64,000 nucleotides of DNA from Henckelia pumila (GCF_033568475.1 NC_133120.1:96738151-96802150), one strand, 5' to 3'; counted from the stretch's first letter, positions 1 to 14,200 are shown. Numbers and translations are program-made. The notes: generated by a model from the sequence alone, not told the origin.

Positions 1-1675
1 CCCTTTTCTTTGGCTTAAGCTTTGCTTCTAAGTCTCCACTGTAAGGTGCAACATGGTATGCATACTGCTGCATGACAGAGAAGAACACCATTTCGACACA
101 GACCAAAACATTCTGGATTGCTTCCTCGACGTGCTCTGTGTCCAACCAGAAATGATGGGATCGAACAACGCCCATTGCCACGAGGATGTCAAGCACTACT
201 CCCTGTATGAAAAAGAATGAATCACGAAAAGGTAATGATTTCTATGAACAAACAAGGGCATCGCAGTACATGAGATATGCCTTGTATTGTTCGTGAAGTT
301 GAGCCATAAAAAGCTACACAAAAGAAATGTTACAAATCATGGAACAAGATTTAATTTTGGTGACCATCATCAATAGCTGAAGTTGTAAATTTCAACTTCA
401 ACTTGATATTATTTGTCAGGGCAGTCTACAAAAATAGACTGTCCAGTTATTGAAGTCATTTAAACTTATAACGAGAAGGCACACGCCAAAATTCTGCAGA
501 AAAGATAAATACGTATACACAATGACTAGCAAATTAACTAGAACTGTCACGATTTGTATACAAACTGGAATTTCAGGGACCAAGGGAAACACAGTCAGTA
601 CCTGCCAAAAGCAGAAGAAAACAATCCCTTTGATGCAGAGGAACTTAGCCAGAGGTGTGTGTGGTGCCAGTTCTTTAGCAAATACATGGTAGAAGACAAC
701 CAAGGAATACATTGCTAACGCAAATGAGAAGTTGAGAAAAATCGTGAAAGCCCAGCTGAGCCAACTCGGATACATCCCGAGCATTTGTAACATTATCATC
801 AAGATAGAGCATACAGGACGGATAATAACAAACTGCCAAGTCCAGTACTTGAGAAGTTTCAATGTCTGATGATTTAGGTGTGTCTTCCTAGGCTGCACAT
901 TCAAAAAGGAAAAAGAAAAGGAAATTTTCTCAAGAAAGATTGACAATCTTCCAACAAATTGAAGCATATGTAACAATATAACATCATATTGTAGCATGCT
1001 CGTGAAAGTAGCAGAAAGCTTCCTACTGCATATGGTGCGCTATCAGGAGGAAAATCGCCGAAAAATTCTACTCAAAAAATCAAAGCAAAAATCCAATCTT
1101 TCTTTCAAACAAAAAACTTTCATCATCAGTTATTTGATTTCTAAACCCGATTCTCGTAAAGCAAAATGATGGGGTACAGAAAAATCCGACCTGAAAAAGA
1201 GTCATCGGGAACGAATGATGAATCTCCCTCCCTTTAATCTCATCAGGCACGACATTGTTGCTGAGGGATATATTCGAGTAACTGTACATCAAAGCCAAAA
1301 ACTTCGCAATTGCCTGCTCCATAACCACACACAATTTTACACACTATCAGAAATAACTCAAAAATCAACAAGAAAAATAAAAAGAACAAAAAAACGCAAA
1401 AGGGCACAGACCAAAGCCTCGTAGCATTCTTTAACAGAATCCAAGAGCATGAAAAATTGTTTGCTGCCGCGTAAATCTAGTAACCCTACAAACGAATCAA
1501 TGGCGTAAACTGGAGTAATCATTATGATCATAATTATGGCCTTTTGCTCCTTCGGATTCTTCCAATAAAACATGTGCTGAGATAATAGCTGAAAAGTTAA
1601 GTGTAGCGTCATCATGACGGAAAATCCAGACGCCGCAATGGTCAGTTGCCTCCGATCCATGTTAGCAAAATCCAT
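1..1675 (-). CDS. DUF300 / TMEM184 (LAZ1-like) membrane protein, 5' part
   Basis: Multi-pass membrane protein of the DUF300/organic solute transporter alpha-like family, which in plants includes LAZ1 (tonoplast and vesicle roles, cell-death suppression). Exons read by eye on the minus strand: 1412-1675, 1191-1313, 602-892 and 1-202. All junctions are GT/AG and phase 0. The protein starts MDFANMDRRQL; a second in-frame Met lies at 1660, and the family does not clearly decide between them. Family landmarks are the exon 2 segment NVVPDEIKGREIHHSFPMT and exon 3 TLKLLKYWTWQFVIIRP, followed by several hydrophobic helices. Exon 4 carries VVRSHHFWLDTEHVEEAIQN and MQQYAYHVAPY. About 260 residues are visible, and the gene continues beyond base 1, so the C-terminus is missing only because of the window edge. 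The short form resembles Arabidopsis At4g21570/At1g11200-type proteins rather than the long LAZ1 proper. Family assignment is strong; transport substrate unknown. Confidence 0.9.
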
Positions 1676-3245
1676 TTATTTTGCAACCCAAATTTTCTTC
1701 CTTCTTCTGCAAGAGTATCTGATGAAAAGTTCAGAAAATCAAACAACGAAAATCAGCAAAATATGCAAGAAAAGGAAAATCTTACAGATATCTGTGAATA
1801 TCAGATGGGGAAGTAGCTTTCTATCCAAAGAAGGAAGTCTCACTGACGGCCGACTTGGACTTACTGGTCAATCGACTCAAAAGCGTGCGGGGATTCTACT
1901 CTTGGGAAACACGCGTTTCAATGTTTCCAAATTTGATTTATCGGATTTTAAACTGATTTTTTTATATAAAAAAAAATGATCGAGCTATTAATTTTTACAA
2001 AATAATCATTTTTTAAACGTACTATTCCAATGTGTCGGATTTAGCTGAAATAATGGGGAAAAATCGGCAAGAGATCTCGAACTTACTGATAAATTCACGA
2101 AATGAAACTCACATGTCAAACATAACATTATGCAAAATCGAAAAAAAGATCGTGATATAAGTTTACCAAAAAGGTACAATAAAATTCTCATATATTTTTT
2201 TTTTTTGAAAGGAAATTCTCATATATTTAATAATGTATGTATATATATTTATTAATAATGACAATAGAGATTAATTAAAATAAAATTAGTGAAATAGGTT
2301 TATGAGCCGAGAATAATATTCAAATATCACCAGGAAGTATTTTCCCTTTTTCAAACGTCATAAATAAAAAAAATTAGGAATAGATATCAAACAATCTTTG
2401 ATGGGATTGCCTTTTACAAACAAAAATAGAAAATCATTTGCACTCGAAAAGTTTTGATCAGAACTTGTAATTCAAGGCAATCAATAATAAAAATGCGTTT
2501 TTGCTCTAAAGCCTAAACAATTGGGTAACATCCATACAAGAAGTCAGTATCTGTCGAGATCTTAAGTTGGCAAGATCAAACGAAAAGGACCAAATTTGAG
2601 GGGTCCTTCCTCCCGGCATAATTATGTACCAACTGATTAAGAATGTAAATTTTACATGGCAGCACACACAGATAACTATTGTAAATTTGTAATAGATATA
2701 GATCACATAACAAATACCAACACTAGTCGTTAAGACATGGCAGTGATCTTTCGGTACAATACACCAACACCAGAGTTGTGCAACAAAATGATGTTAACGG
2801 TTTCCAAGTTGCACAAATTTGAATCATATAATCAAGTTCAGGGAAAGAAAAACAGCCACTTGGTCCTTGAAAAACAACATTGCAACCATAAATATATACA
2901 TTATACAACATTTTAACGTAAAGACGATTCCATAAAATACACAACGGGACAGAAGATTATTTATTTCGGCCATCATTGTCTCAGAATTTCTGAAATAGCT
3001 TCAATAAGGAGACTTAAAGCTGTACAAGAATTTACAATTTTTGGATAGAACAGATATTTACCTTCCCCTGTTTCTACCTAATTAAGCTTAAACCTCTGCC
3101 AGCAATAAATGAAGGCTGGGTTCTTATCAGAGATGGAATGAACGACACGTGCCTAATCTAAAATTTCAAACCATTATTTCTCGATCCAGAATGATAATTC
3201 CCTAGAGTTGATCATCACCCAGCCTTTGGAGAACACGCAAGTTAA
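1676..3245. other. Intergenic region between LAZ1-like and AIRP2-like genes
   Basis: No gene recognised. The high-coordinate neighbour (minus strand) ends at 3246, so about 2700-3245 probably holds its 3' UTR. The stretch from 1676 to about 2300 should hold the promoter and 5' UTR of the LAZ1-like gene. Bases 2190-2300 are extremely AT-rich. Small open frames here have no recognisable motif and are treated as chance. Confidence 0.5.
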
Positions 3246-5394
3246 TTACCTCACATGTGTATCATAAGCATCAAATAAAGTATCAGGGACAACCAAGGGC
3301 AGTTTTTCAACATACAAGAACAATCGCTTCAAATTCTCCCTTGTTATTGCACCCATGTCTATCACATCTCTGCTATCCAGAAATACCCATAGATCGCCAG
3401 AGTTTACCCTCTTTAAGCTGTCACGGCAAAAGGGACATGATTGTGATCTTGAGTGCCTGCACTTAGAAGACCATTCATGTTACTAACCAGAAGCAAAAAA
3501 GATCGATGAAATGGAGAAACAAACAGCATCCGATGCATAACATGCTAGAAAAGAGTGGTGGCATCTCTACTCTCCAACACATTGTGCAAGCCAACATGAA
3601 TGAGATACGCAAAATGGGTATGAGGAATGCCAATTAATGACCACCAGTGTTTGTGACTCGGAAATAACTAAGCAGAGGCCTTAAAATTTCCTCGGCCAAT
3701 TAATTATGAACTTTATGGTATAACAAAAATGTAGGCAAAGAACAGGAGCGATTCAGAAGACATGGAACTGTCTCTCTCTCATTTCATCTGAAATATTCCA
3801 TAGACACCAAACAGGTTTAAAAGTTCTCAATTTCCTATGTATTTATCACAGGACATACGAAATAAGGAAAGCACAATCAAAGCACTCCAATAATGAATAA
3901 GTCAATAAACAAAATTGAATGTTTCTTCACATGGATCCAAGAGATAAACATAAAAAAGGAGGGGGCAGAGCTTACCATTCCCGATAGCATTTAAGGCACA
4001 TGACATGGTTGCAGTTTGGTAAGACTACCTTACTGTTCATTTCCATGCAAATTCCACATTCCTCTTCCCTTTCAATATCTAAATCAGAACAGTGCCTATG
4101 TTCTTCTTCATCTCTTCTCCTGTATCTCTCAAAGCATACAGCTTTCTGCTTTTTATCTTCTGAATCAGTAACACCTCTTTGAAGTTGCAATAAAGAGGGA
4201 TAAATAATGGCTGGCAAGAAGACGTAATTGCACATCAGGATCCACATCGTGTACAAGCCTCTTGAGTTAAAAAAACTATGATCTGCAAGCAAAAATTAAG
4301 CTTACCATAAAATTCCCTAATGCTGGCTTTCCTCTCATGAGTGGACATGGTGGTGGTGCCATCAACATATACCTGCACCATGGTCCAGTTTGATCAATGG
4401 ATTGCATGCATTCTTGAGCAAGAGAAGGTAAATGCTTTGAGGATAACAAGTACCAACACCTTTTGGTTTCAAGTACTTCACTCAAAAAAAAAATTGCGAG
4501 GTGAGCTTCAAAAAAATACTCACTTTATATATCAAGATTCTCAATAATCCAAGTGCACCAGCAAAGTGGCAATCAGTCCACTGCACCAAGAAAAGGAAGA
4601 AGTGCGCTGCTGGACTATATGACATCCTCATTTGTAGGCAAGCGCCATCATACTCACGTGAAAAATCAGATGCCCTACAATGTCAATGGAAATTCCAAAT
4701 TTTCAGGATTTGAAATTTTCAACAAATCAAATAGCTCATACAAGCTAAAACTTCAATCCATCTAGACTCGAACTGATTTCATAACATCACAGAGCTCATA
4801 ATTAAATCTAACAAACAATTTTACACAAAAACCGTAAGCAAACCTCAAATTCTCCAAATCAAACAATGCACTACTTCAAAACAGCAGTTAATTGGAGCTG
4901 AAAATGATACCTTTATCACAAAAAGAAGCAACCGAGAAAGTGCTCATTCACCCCAGCTATCTTCGATTAAATCCGCCATAATTCAATACGCACAACCCGA
5001 AAATCTAATACAAGTTGCGTAAAAAGACGGGCCTAAAAATGAAAACATCTAATTCTCAACTCCCAGCACTCCAGTCCTTAAAACGCTAGAGACAAAAAAA
5101 ATAAAATCGCTGGAAAAGAAAAGAACAGAAAACACCTAAGAACTACAGAGTTTTTTGTTTAAAAAAATGAAATTCATGAAGCAATTAACAAAAAGAAAAT
5201 CAAAACGAAAATGTGAGCAAAATATACTTATCATCACAAAGTGCTCAAAAGATGAAAAAAAATATTTAAAAAATTCTAATTCGGAAACCAAGGAAGATCG
5301 GTTACAGAGTATTAGCATGCTGAATGTCCGCTTCCAGCAATTTCAGCGAATCCTTGAACGACTTCCGCACTTGAGCGCCACCGCTAACGTACAT
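3246..5394 (-). CDS. RING-type E3 ubiquitin ligase, AIRP2-like
   Basis: Complete five-exon gene, minus strand: 5306-5394, 4524-4674, 4306-4372, 3976-4210 and 3246-3456. The exons sum to 753 nt (250 residues plus TAA) and every junction closes in frame. The N-terminus VRKSFKDSLKLLEADIQHAN and the central SREYDGACLQMRMSYSPAA and FLFLVQWTDCHFAGALG blocks match Arabidopsis AIRP2, a cytosolic ligase promoting ABA and drought responses. A C3HC4 RING lies at about residues 154-191 (Cys154, Cys157, Cys169, His171, Cys174, Cys177, Cys188, Cys191), split across the last intron within the Trp181 codon. After the RING comes the conserved tail SLKRVNSGDLWVF. Length is close to the family's roughly 240 residues. 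The start at 5394 gives MYVSGGAQVRKS, a few residues longer than AIRP2. The target protein cannot be read from sequence. Confidence 0.93.
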
Positions 5395-6640
5395 CTCGTC
5401 CTGAAACAGTTACTCTCCTCTAATTCACACCTTGGGGGATGAAATGACCATCGACAAATGGGTGAATTCGCGATCAGTTACTCTAAAGTAGATGAAGAAT
5501 CCGGTGAAGGGGAAAGGTAAGAAGATATTTCTGAATATTTACTTGATAATAATAATATTTGAGGGATTGTCTCTCTAGAAAGTTTCCTAAGGAAAACCCT
5601 GACAGTGACATTCAATCAAAGACTTATCTTCTATTGCAGAGATTGGCAGGACACGTGGACAAAATCAAATGGATAATTTTTTATTCTTTTTTATATTTTT
5701 ATTTTATTATTATTATTGGAAAAAAAAAAAGGAAATAAAATTTGTAGATATATATATTGTCTAAATAAATGTCACACAAATTCAAATTAATCGAATTCTA
5801 ATTAGGAATCGAATCCAGTAATTTGTTTGATCATTGATGGCTCGTGGACATCTTTTGAAATCTTTGGACGATCTAATATTTTTTATAAATATATTTGTAT
5901 GGAGGTTTTGTTTTATAGAACTCAATTTTTAAATTCAAATCAAATGAATGAAATCAAGTGTTTAATGAAAAATAACTTATTATAAAAATCAAAACAATTG
6001 TTTTTTTTTATGCGCTCACATGTTATGTGAGGTTTCCATCAATCCAAATATCATGACTACAACGAGTGAAATTCCTCATGTGTGACCTAAAATACATGGA
6101 AAATATTTATTATCTAGAATGCTAGAATAAAAAATAAAATAAAAGACTAGCTTAGGGTATAGCAAACTGAGAATTATTTTTCATTGATATTATAAAATTT
6201 AAAGGAATTTTGTCCTTTGCCACTATAAGCCAGGAGTTACCGAAAAAGCCTTCACTCTTCTTATATCCTTCATCTTTGTTTTATTTTGCTTTGTCTATTA
6301 CGTATATAGGGAAATAATGTGGGCCATAATGGGAAGGGCGCAGAACGCCCTTATCCATTATATACAACTAATATGTATTATCATGTATATTTCTCTATCT
6401 TATCTTATCGGATTATTATTTTTTATGAATACTAATTAATTGTTTATTTATTCATGAAAGTAGGCACATTTGGGTTTTCATATCATTTTCATCTCATGAT
6501 TTCTGTCAAGTGGCGGTCGCATTAGGTTCACGTCTCGCGCGGTTGATTGCTACGCTACAATTAGTTTTTTTTTTTCCTGTAAAAGACTTGTAATATTATC
6601 AATAATCGATCAAATCGTTAGTTACAAAACTTACAAACCA
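5395..6640. other. AT-rich intergenic region
   Basis: No coding signal recognised. The part next to 5395 should hold the promoter of the AIRP2-like gene. Long A/T runs occur around 5670-5760 and 6120-6460. No repeat with clear ends was found by eye. Confidence 0.4.
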
Positions 6641-6649
6641 GAACGAAAA

Positions 6650-7085
6650 ATTTTAAGGCTCCGAGACAAAAGAGGATGAAGACATGGCCAAAAAAAAAAC
6701 GAAGGAACGAGCATCTGCATTCATCGATCTGCGCACATGATCTAAATGAAGTAACTAGGTTCCGAACTTCATTTGCAATGGCACCAATGTAGTTTAAATC
6801 TTCACCTGGACATGTGATTACTTGCACCGCGGGTAAAAAAATCCACAGTCACATCTTGGATATATCTAATAATTTCTCCTTGGCCAATCGCAACCCCTCC
6901 CACATTCTGGCCCTAATGGTTTGTGGTCCCTCATGGTTTCGTATTGCTCCGCCAATCGAGTACCTGTTTGTATTATCATTGTAGGCCGCATCAATCCCCA
7001 GTCGTAAAAGCGTGACGGGTGAGCCCCGAGGACTCCTGATATTTATAGAATTGCTCAACGATAATTTACTCTTCCAACTCAAACA
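6650..7085 (-). pseudogene. LINE-type RNase H (RVT_3) relic
   Basis: Two open pieces on the minus strand together look like the RNase H domain that ends many plant non-LTR retrotransposons. The upstream piece (about 6849-7085) has LRLGIDAAYNDNTNRYSIG followed by GAIRNHEGP and WEGLRLAKEKLLDI. The downstream piece (about 6680-6827) has NYIGAIANEVRNLVTSF. The family pattern is D-A-A, G-G-x-I-R, W-E-G-L-x-x-A, then a helix near the end. The pieces are not one continuous frame, and no reverse transcriptase or endonuclease is seen nearby, so this is a 5'-truncated, decayed copy. An alternative is a decayed host gene with a type-1 RNase H domain. Confidence 0.6.
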
Positions 7086-7109
7086 ATCCATTGAGGACAT
7101 GGAGAATGC

Positions 7110-8278
7110 TTTACGATTTATAAGATTATCACCAGTTCAAGTTTCATATTTAAAAATGTACTTTCAGTAGAGTCATTATTAGCACATAATTAATGAAAAT
7201 ATTGGTCTTTTGTGGTTACCAATGGAAAAGTAGAATATCGATCATAATATATGGAACATGACCAATCTATAGCACACGGTTTTTGAATGGCTATATTTTA
7301 TCTTATCTAATCTAATATAGATAAAAAGGTATAAATTTATACTCCCTTTGCTTGTTCTCCCACAACTCATGGTAAATTATTTAATACGACTTGAGTGGCA
7401 TTCATGATAAAAACAAGAGAATATAGACTATAAAATTCACGTGTATCAGTGAACATCCGCGTTCTTCGAAATCAAGTTAATATGGTGCTTCGCTTAGAGC
7501 TGCAACACCCAAGGGATAAAATGGCTTTAAGTCTGTGGTATTGAAAAAATGAGCAATACAATTTTAACGAGTAACTCAGTACATTGTACATATAATTTAT
7601 TTCAAAATTACTCACAAATCAATGGTCCTTTGCATTGAATGATTAAGTAGTGTTTGGGAGAGCTTCTAGAAAGCACTTCTTAGCTTTTCTTTTACAAAAT
7701 TTCATAAATTTTGTAAATGAGACGTGCTTCCTAGAAATTCTCTAAAAACACTAGCTACCTCTTTACATGAAGTCGTCCTAGAACATATGATTATTCGGTA
7801 GCAACTAAATTTAAGGGATAACTCAATTTTTATGCGCAGGCTTCCTAGAACACGGAATTGTTCGGTAGGAATTAAATTTTTGGGATAATTAACAATTACA
7901 TAACACTTCATACACATTTTAATGGTGGTATGGGTTTCATTATCAATCAATCCCTAGTCCTGGGTTAGTTGAAGTTAGCTATGGTAGCATACAAACACAG
8001 GAGACTCAGATGTCACCCTCTATGCCTAAATTGTACTTAGTAGACAACACTGTACTGTTCTCTCCACACGCTGTTTATGGTACACCTATGTTACAGCTAC
8101 TTACAACAACAAATGATTCACGTCTTTTTCATGCGCAAGGCAAAGGAGTCATAGCTCCGAGTCGTTCTCTCCACATATATCTTGGAAAGAACCCTTACCA
8201 TCCATGATCAAGCAAGCCAAGTATGAGATATCAAGGATCACTAACCTGTTATAGATCGGAAAAGATTAATAGAAGATG
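7110..8278. other. Intergenic region downstream of MED16
   Basis: No gene recognised. The last few hundred bases before 8279 are probably the MED16 3' UTR. It also holds the near-palindromic element at 7648-7753 and, just after it, two related segments beginning cctagaaca at about 7772 and 7847 (roughly 50 bp each, moderately similar). The open frame at 8010-8207 has no recognisable feature. Confidence 0.4.
7648..7753. mobile_element. Short near-palindromic MITE-like element
   Basis: A 106-bp stretch starts TAGTGTTTGGGAGAG and ends CTCTAAAAACACTA. The two ends are inverted copies with mismatches. At the centre is a perfect 9-bp palindrome arm pair, ACAAAATTT and AAATTTTGT, around CAT, so almost the whole segment folds back on itself. 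The ends resemble those of small hAT-like MITEs, but no clear target-site duplication was seen, so the superfamily is uncertain. Confidence 0.5.
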
Positions 8279-11200
8279 CTACACAACTCGAACCCATGTC
8301 CCACTACACATGGGGCATCCATATGCCCAGCGGCTGATCCACCATGTCTCCTTTACATTATGATTAGTGTTGCCCGCACCTGGTGATGCAAAAGCAGATG
8401 TCTGCCGGAGGCATCTGATGCACTGGATAAGTAACGAAGAAAATAAATGAGTACATACACGTATAAAAAATCCACACAAAAGATGAGACTACAACTAACT
8501 TAGTTTATTGTATTCGAATAGCAAAGATATAACCATTTCTCATTATCATCCTTCACAAGCCAATAAGCTCAACTATACACATGAAGTTTGAACAAAAACT
8601 ACAAGGGACTGGATAAAGGACTTTCCACAAAGACAGTTCGGGAAATTAAATGCTACACATGAAAATTCAATTTATTGCATCATTTACAAGTATAGAAGAA
8701 GCAATTCAAAATTGAAATTAAAACAGAGAATTTAAACCAATTAATTTTTTAAAATATTCATCTGGGACCTTTCGAAAGAGTCATTATGCTCAGGTTAGAC
8801 TTCTATTGATCATTATCATCTTTCTATCAATATATATGTGTGCGTGCAAAGAAACTTTTAACAAGACATTGAGGCACTAAAAGAAGATTGCTGTTTTATG
8901 AATAACAATGGAGAAGAAAAAGATTAACAGGGCAACAGCATGTTGTGTCCAACATGACCGATATGGCTACCTTGTACCACACTCCTTCAAGTCCTGTTTT
9001 CCAAACAGCCGTTACAACATCTCTTCTGGACCCCATGATACCATAATAAGCTCCTAAGCCAACCGATGTGTTCAATCCAAAGGCTGCATCTCTTTCAGAG
9101 ATCCTACGCTTCCTTGGCCACAAGCCATAAACTCCATTATTAGCATCACCATTCTCAGATGAAGCAGAATCGAGTAAATCCATTGAGGTGCTAAATTTAG
9201 AACTATCATCTGAGAGACTCATATCATCCTGATCAGACCAGGGTCCACCATACATATTCCTCTTGTGCCACTCTTCAGCTGGAGGATGTAGTTCCAACTC
9301 CCGAAGAAGCAGACCTGCAGCATCCGCACCTCTAGGCCGGGGCATATTCTGCTCAAAGAGAATGATTTTTATGGATGAAAATAAATCAAGATAATGGCAC
9401 ACAAATTCATAGACTCCGCTTAGGGTGTAATGTCACCCCAGAAAATGGGGGCTGATGGAACAAGAAGCCATCAACTAGGAATATGTGCTGCATCAAAAAA
9501 CGAGTACCTGCATATGAGGGCCCAGCGACGCTTCCACAACCTCCGGTAAAACAGTATAGTTTCCATCAATATAATGAAGTCGAACTTGAATGTTGCTGCT
9601 CCCCACCTGGGAAACTGGTAGAGGATGTGCCAAACCTGATGTCCTCCGACAAAGATCCATAAGTATAAGAAATAGAACCTTCACCTGCATGGCAGTTGCG
9701 ATAAAACTAAGATCATTAAGAAAAAAGGATGGTATCAAAAAATAGCAACTTCCAAAAACATAGATTCCCTTTCTGACCCCAATGGCTGCAAACAATCAAT
9801 ATGGAAATATGATTAAAGCTCACATAAACTGAATTCTTGAATGCTAGAAAACAAAGTTCTTCGAAACATTACGGTGTTAGATCATTGACATTAACAAACA
9901 TAACGCTACAAAAGCTCATATATTATTCCCTTCATGCATAACAAATCAATGATAGTCACACTTCTGGGGGAATAAGCACTCTTTCTGCATCTGCGGTTTT
10001 ACATAGCAGAGGTACCCCTCTCCCTCAATAGGTTAGCTAGCTCAACTTACTGTCCAATCTGTCTACGATGCCTGGTTCCCATTTCCTTCTTGTATAAGTA
10101 AAATTGGTCTTATTCTAAGTTGAATGCATAATCAAATTCTTACTATGGTTACTATAGTTAAGTTTTCAATATCTTGTTCTCAACTACTGAATCTCATGCT
10201 TCCTTCCCCACCCACAAAAAACCAGGATAGTGCCGGGGTCAAAGAGGATTCTTCCTTGTCATTTTTTCCCTTTTCATAACATGCCATCATAACTTTAAAT
10301 AGTCTCCCACATCCATTCTTCCTCATTCTTTCCATGTAAATTTTGCACGTATTCGCTTACCTCCTCAAAGGTGTATCCTTGACCAGCATTGCCAGAACCT
10401 AATCTTGACCGACTGTTCGGACCTTCTTCAGGTCCTTTTGGCCCATTTCCAACCTGTGCAGTTCTTGTGGCTTGCGTTTCATCCGACCTGACCACAGCTG
10501 TAGCTGGTTTTGCAGCAACTGAGTGTGTTTCTTCTGATTTGCCTTGCACCCCAGGTTGTGGTTTTTGGATCGTTGAATCTGTATTTCTTTGAGTAGCCCC
10601 AATAAACCGTGGTAGTTGTGTTCGCCGGAAGAAAAAACAAAACAGTAGAAGTTGGCATAGCCGGTGAAGAAAATGACAGTCTCCAATAAGTCTAACAGCT
10701 GGTGTTCCCGGAAATGTTCCAGTGTTGATACTTATTGGCAAAAAAGTTGAAGGACCATTTATGGGATTTGGTGCAGAACTAGGAACCCCGTCAGGTGTAT
10801 TACTGATCTTGGCAATTGCTCCTTGTACCCAAGCATGCATCTGAGTGCTTCCTGTCGAGCTTGCAGGGCCACCTTGCGCACCTGAGCATAAAAGATTTTC
10901 AGCTTATGTCTGACAGCAAAATTGAGAAAATAGAGTGTCTGAGCTAAGAGTTAGGAAGAAAATAAAACATGAAGGAAGTCATTCACTTCCATAATTATTT
11001 GATGTGCATGCTTTTCAGGGAGTTTTAGGCAGAAGGTGACGATCGAAATCAGGGGTACCAGGCATGACAGTGAAATGTTCGTATCAAATTGCTGGAATGA
11101 AACACAGGTTTTCTAACTGAAAAAACGAAAGTAAGCCAGCAGCGAATCGAATCTAAAAATGCCAGAATATCCTAACACAGGCAAAACTCATCAGGGTTTT

Positions 11201-14200
11201 TAGAGTCAATCCTAGGGTTTAGGGAAGACTGGGAAGTAATTGCAGTATGGCAATTATGAATTAATCACAGCGTTCACAGAGCAGCCGACGGGGAAGGGCA
11301 GATTTGCGGTTTTGGACTGGGCCTTGATAATTTCTTTTTACAAAAAGAAAAAACAACGCAGTAACAATTGGGCAGGGCCTTAGTGATTTTTTAAATTGTC
11401 AGCAGTGCATGTGCCACTGGATTTTTTATTCTACAATAAGAACCTGCAGAGCGCCTTACTGAGGCACGACTTGCACATTACACCTTGAGAAAAGCATGCA
11501 AGCGGACACACCTTTTGAAAGAGAGGTGCCAGTAGGTATATTGGGTGGTGCAGCTGCTGAGGCTAGGTGTTCACGTCCTACTGAGGCTGAAATTATAGCA
11601 AAACATGAATCTAGAGTAGACTTACCCGAAGCTGTAGCTGGTGTAGAAGTACTTTGGGTGGGGCTTGTCACCACATTACGGTTCCCAGCTGTGCCTGCAG
11701 TGGCAGCATGACTTGCCAGTGTGCGGCAGAAACTTGCGTAGCGTCGCAGACGTGTGATGAAGTGTGATGCTAGATCAAGGACTGCATCAACATAAGCCTG
11801 CAATAGAGGATGCCATAATTAGTTCAAAAACAAGTCACTCGAGGATATAATGGGACATTGAAGTGTCTAAAATAAAACCTGGATGCTAAGGACTAGAGAT
11901 GGTTCAACAGCCATTGAGTCAGCATCAATGCCGGACAGAGTCTCGCCAGAAGCTTGCCATGGTTCTTGCACCAAGGCAGAAGGATTCATTAATGCTGATT
12001 CAATTCCTTTGCCAAGCATGTCCAATAACAACCTTGCTTGCATGTCTAGAACCATAGCCCGAACCTCCTGAGCTGTAGTACCTTCTAGCAGCCTGCATTT
12101 TATTCTGTCCAGGCTCTGCATCATCCATACGCATCACAAGATACAAAGAAGAAATGGGTTAAAAAGTAGCTCATCAAAGTACAAGCTTAACTAAAAATAC
12201 GAAGCATGAACATAAGAACCAATCAAAAAAGTACCTCGTCAAAGTACGAGGTCAACTAAAAATACAAAGCATGAACATGACTGTCAATCAAACTTACTGG
12301 TCCATACTGCTCTCTGTGTTGAGTGGAGGGAAGGGAGTGGAAATCAGCATCCAACACAGCAATAACACTGTTCAATGAAACTAGAATACCAAATAAAACC
12401 ATCAGCAAGGGACAAAAACCACGAAGCAAGGATATGATTCCAAGGTGGTGGAAGCCATATGGATAAGAATAATAAGATTTTCTTGAACTTGTCACCATAT
12501 AGAATCCCTATCAGACAAACATGCAATTATCATTAAATTCTCCAAGTGATGAAGATAATGGAACCCTGTATCCTTGTTTGAATGATTTATTCATTACGGA
12601 ACTGTTCACTTAATAGAATGATAATGTGCATTATACTTGAAAACTAAAACTCGATGGTGTTGTAGCAAAATATATTCCTCTCCAGTTCCCCCCCCCCCCC
12701 CACCCCCCCACTACTGCAACGAATAAACATAAACATAATTATAGAAGTGTAGATCTTAGAGCCATTCGACCAGGTTTGCATCCACGCATTTCACCCTTTT
12801 GATCATGTTTGGCCATTTGTCCATCACCTACACTCTCAAGTCACCATGAACTTGGACAGAATAGTTCTTCCATCAATACAGATTAAATATACGTACCAAT
12901 ACCATTCTCGGCAGCACTCTGAGTACAGCCAACAGCATCCCACCAATCAACCCCCACCAATAGACTCCACCAAAATCTGCCAAAAAAAGACAGCAATACA
13001 GTAAGTATCTTCACAGTTCACACCAAGATCCCATAAAAACCAAACTGATTCACACTCAATAAAATCGATATTTTGTCACTGACGACTGTCCTATGTGGCC
13101 AAAATTCAGTGGCAAACTCACAACAATTTATCAGGGTACCTCTCTGCAATAGCCCTCTCCCATGAAGCAGAATTAACTTTCGCCTGGCTGATAGGACCAG
13201 GAGGGGGAAGAACACGAATAATTTTTAGTATAGTGCAATCACTGTTTGTATCGTGCCAAACAGAAGCAGAACAGCAACTTGTAGAAGAGAAAGCAGGAGC
13301 AGCAATAGCAGAGCCAACATTAATCTGATAGTTATCAACAGGTGTGAAGTTTGCACCAGAGAAGACGTGAACTCCGCCCCGTAGAAAAGAAACCGCAATT
13401 TCACCACCATGCGCCGAATACACAATTCGCGCAAGAGTTCTAACATCACTGGGAAGATCAAAAGGATCAAAACTGACCCTCTTTGCAGCCTCGGGACCAA
13501 AATCCGGTGTATTTTTCCCGTCAGAGGCTGATCCAAGTGTTGCTGCTGTAGGACCCTTGAATTCACTGGATGCTGGAATGCATTTGATTACTTTACTGAC
13601 CCAAACTGTCTGCTTAGGTGCCTGCCCACCAAAGCTGGAACTAGGGTTTCCAAATATCTGATGAATCACGACGTTCTCAACAGACGATTCCCAACGTTGA
13701 ACTCTCCATCCAGTGACAGAAGGACCCTCATCAGGATCATAAGGGGACATGTATTGCCCTGCACAATCAGTGTAACAGACATGTATCAATAAACACAAAA
13801 GGATCCATGGAAAAGCTTGCCCAGCTTTAATCACCAAATCAATGTTTTCAGATTTCAATGACAAAGTAGCCACAGCGACAAGGCAACCAATTAAAGATGA
13901 TCATCATCATCATCATCATCATCATAATAATAATAATAATGGTAACAGATGCTTTAAAACAGATGTAAAACACTCCGATAACTAAAAAGTAAACCATGAA
14001 ATTATATTCATATCATATTATACACCAATCGAGCTCATGTTTTGTAAATGTGACAATCATAATCAAGAAGGCGGCATATCGATGGTCATAATAAAATCGA
14101 CGGAGATATTATTAGGCTCAGTTTGGTTCGGGTGATAGGATTGATAATATATTGATAAGTAATGTAATATAATAAAAAATAAATTAGAAATGATAGTTAA

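Noticed and set aside
10389-10592. Plus-strand Cys-rich frame in MED16
   Set aside because: Antisense shadow of the thirteenth MED16 exon, which matches the family on the minus strand.
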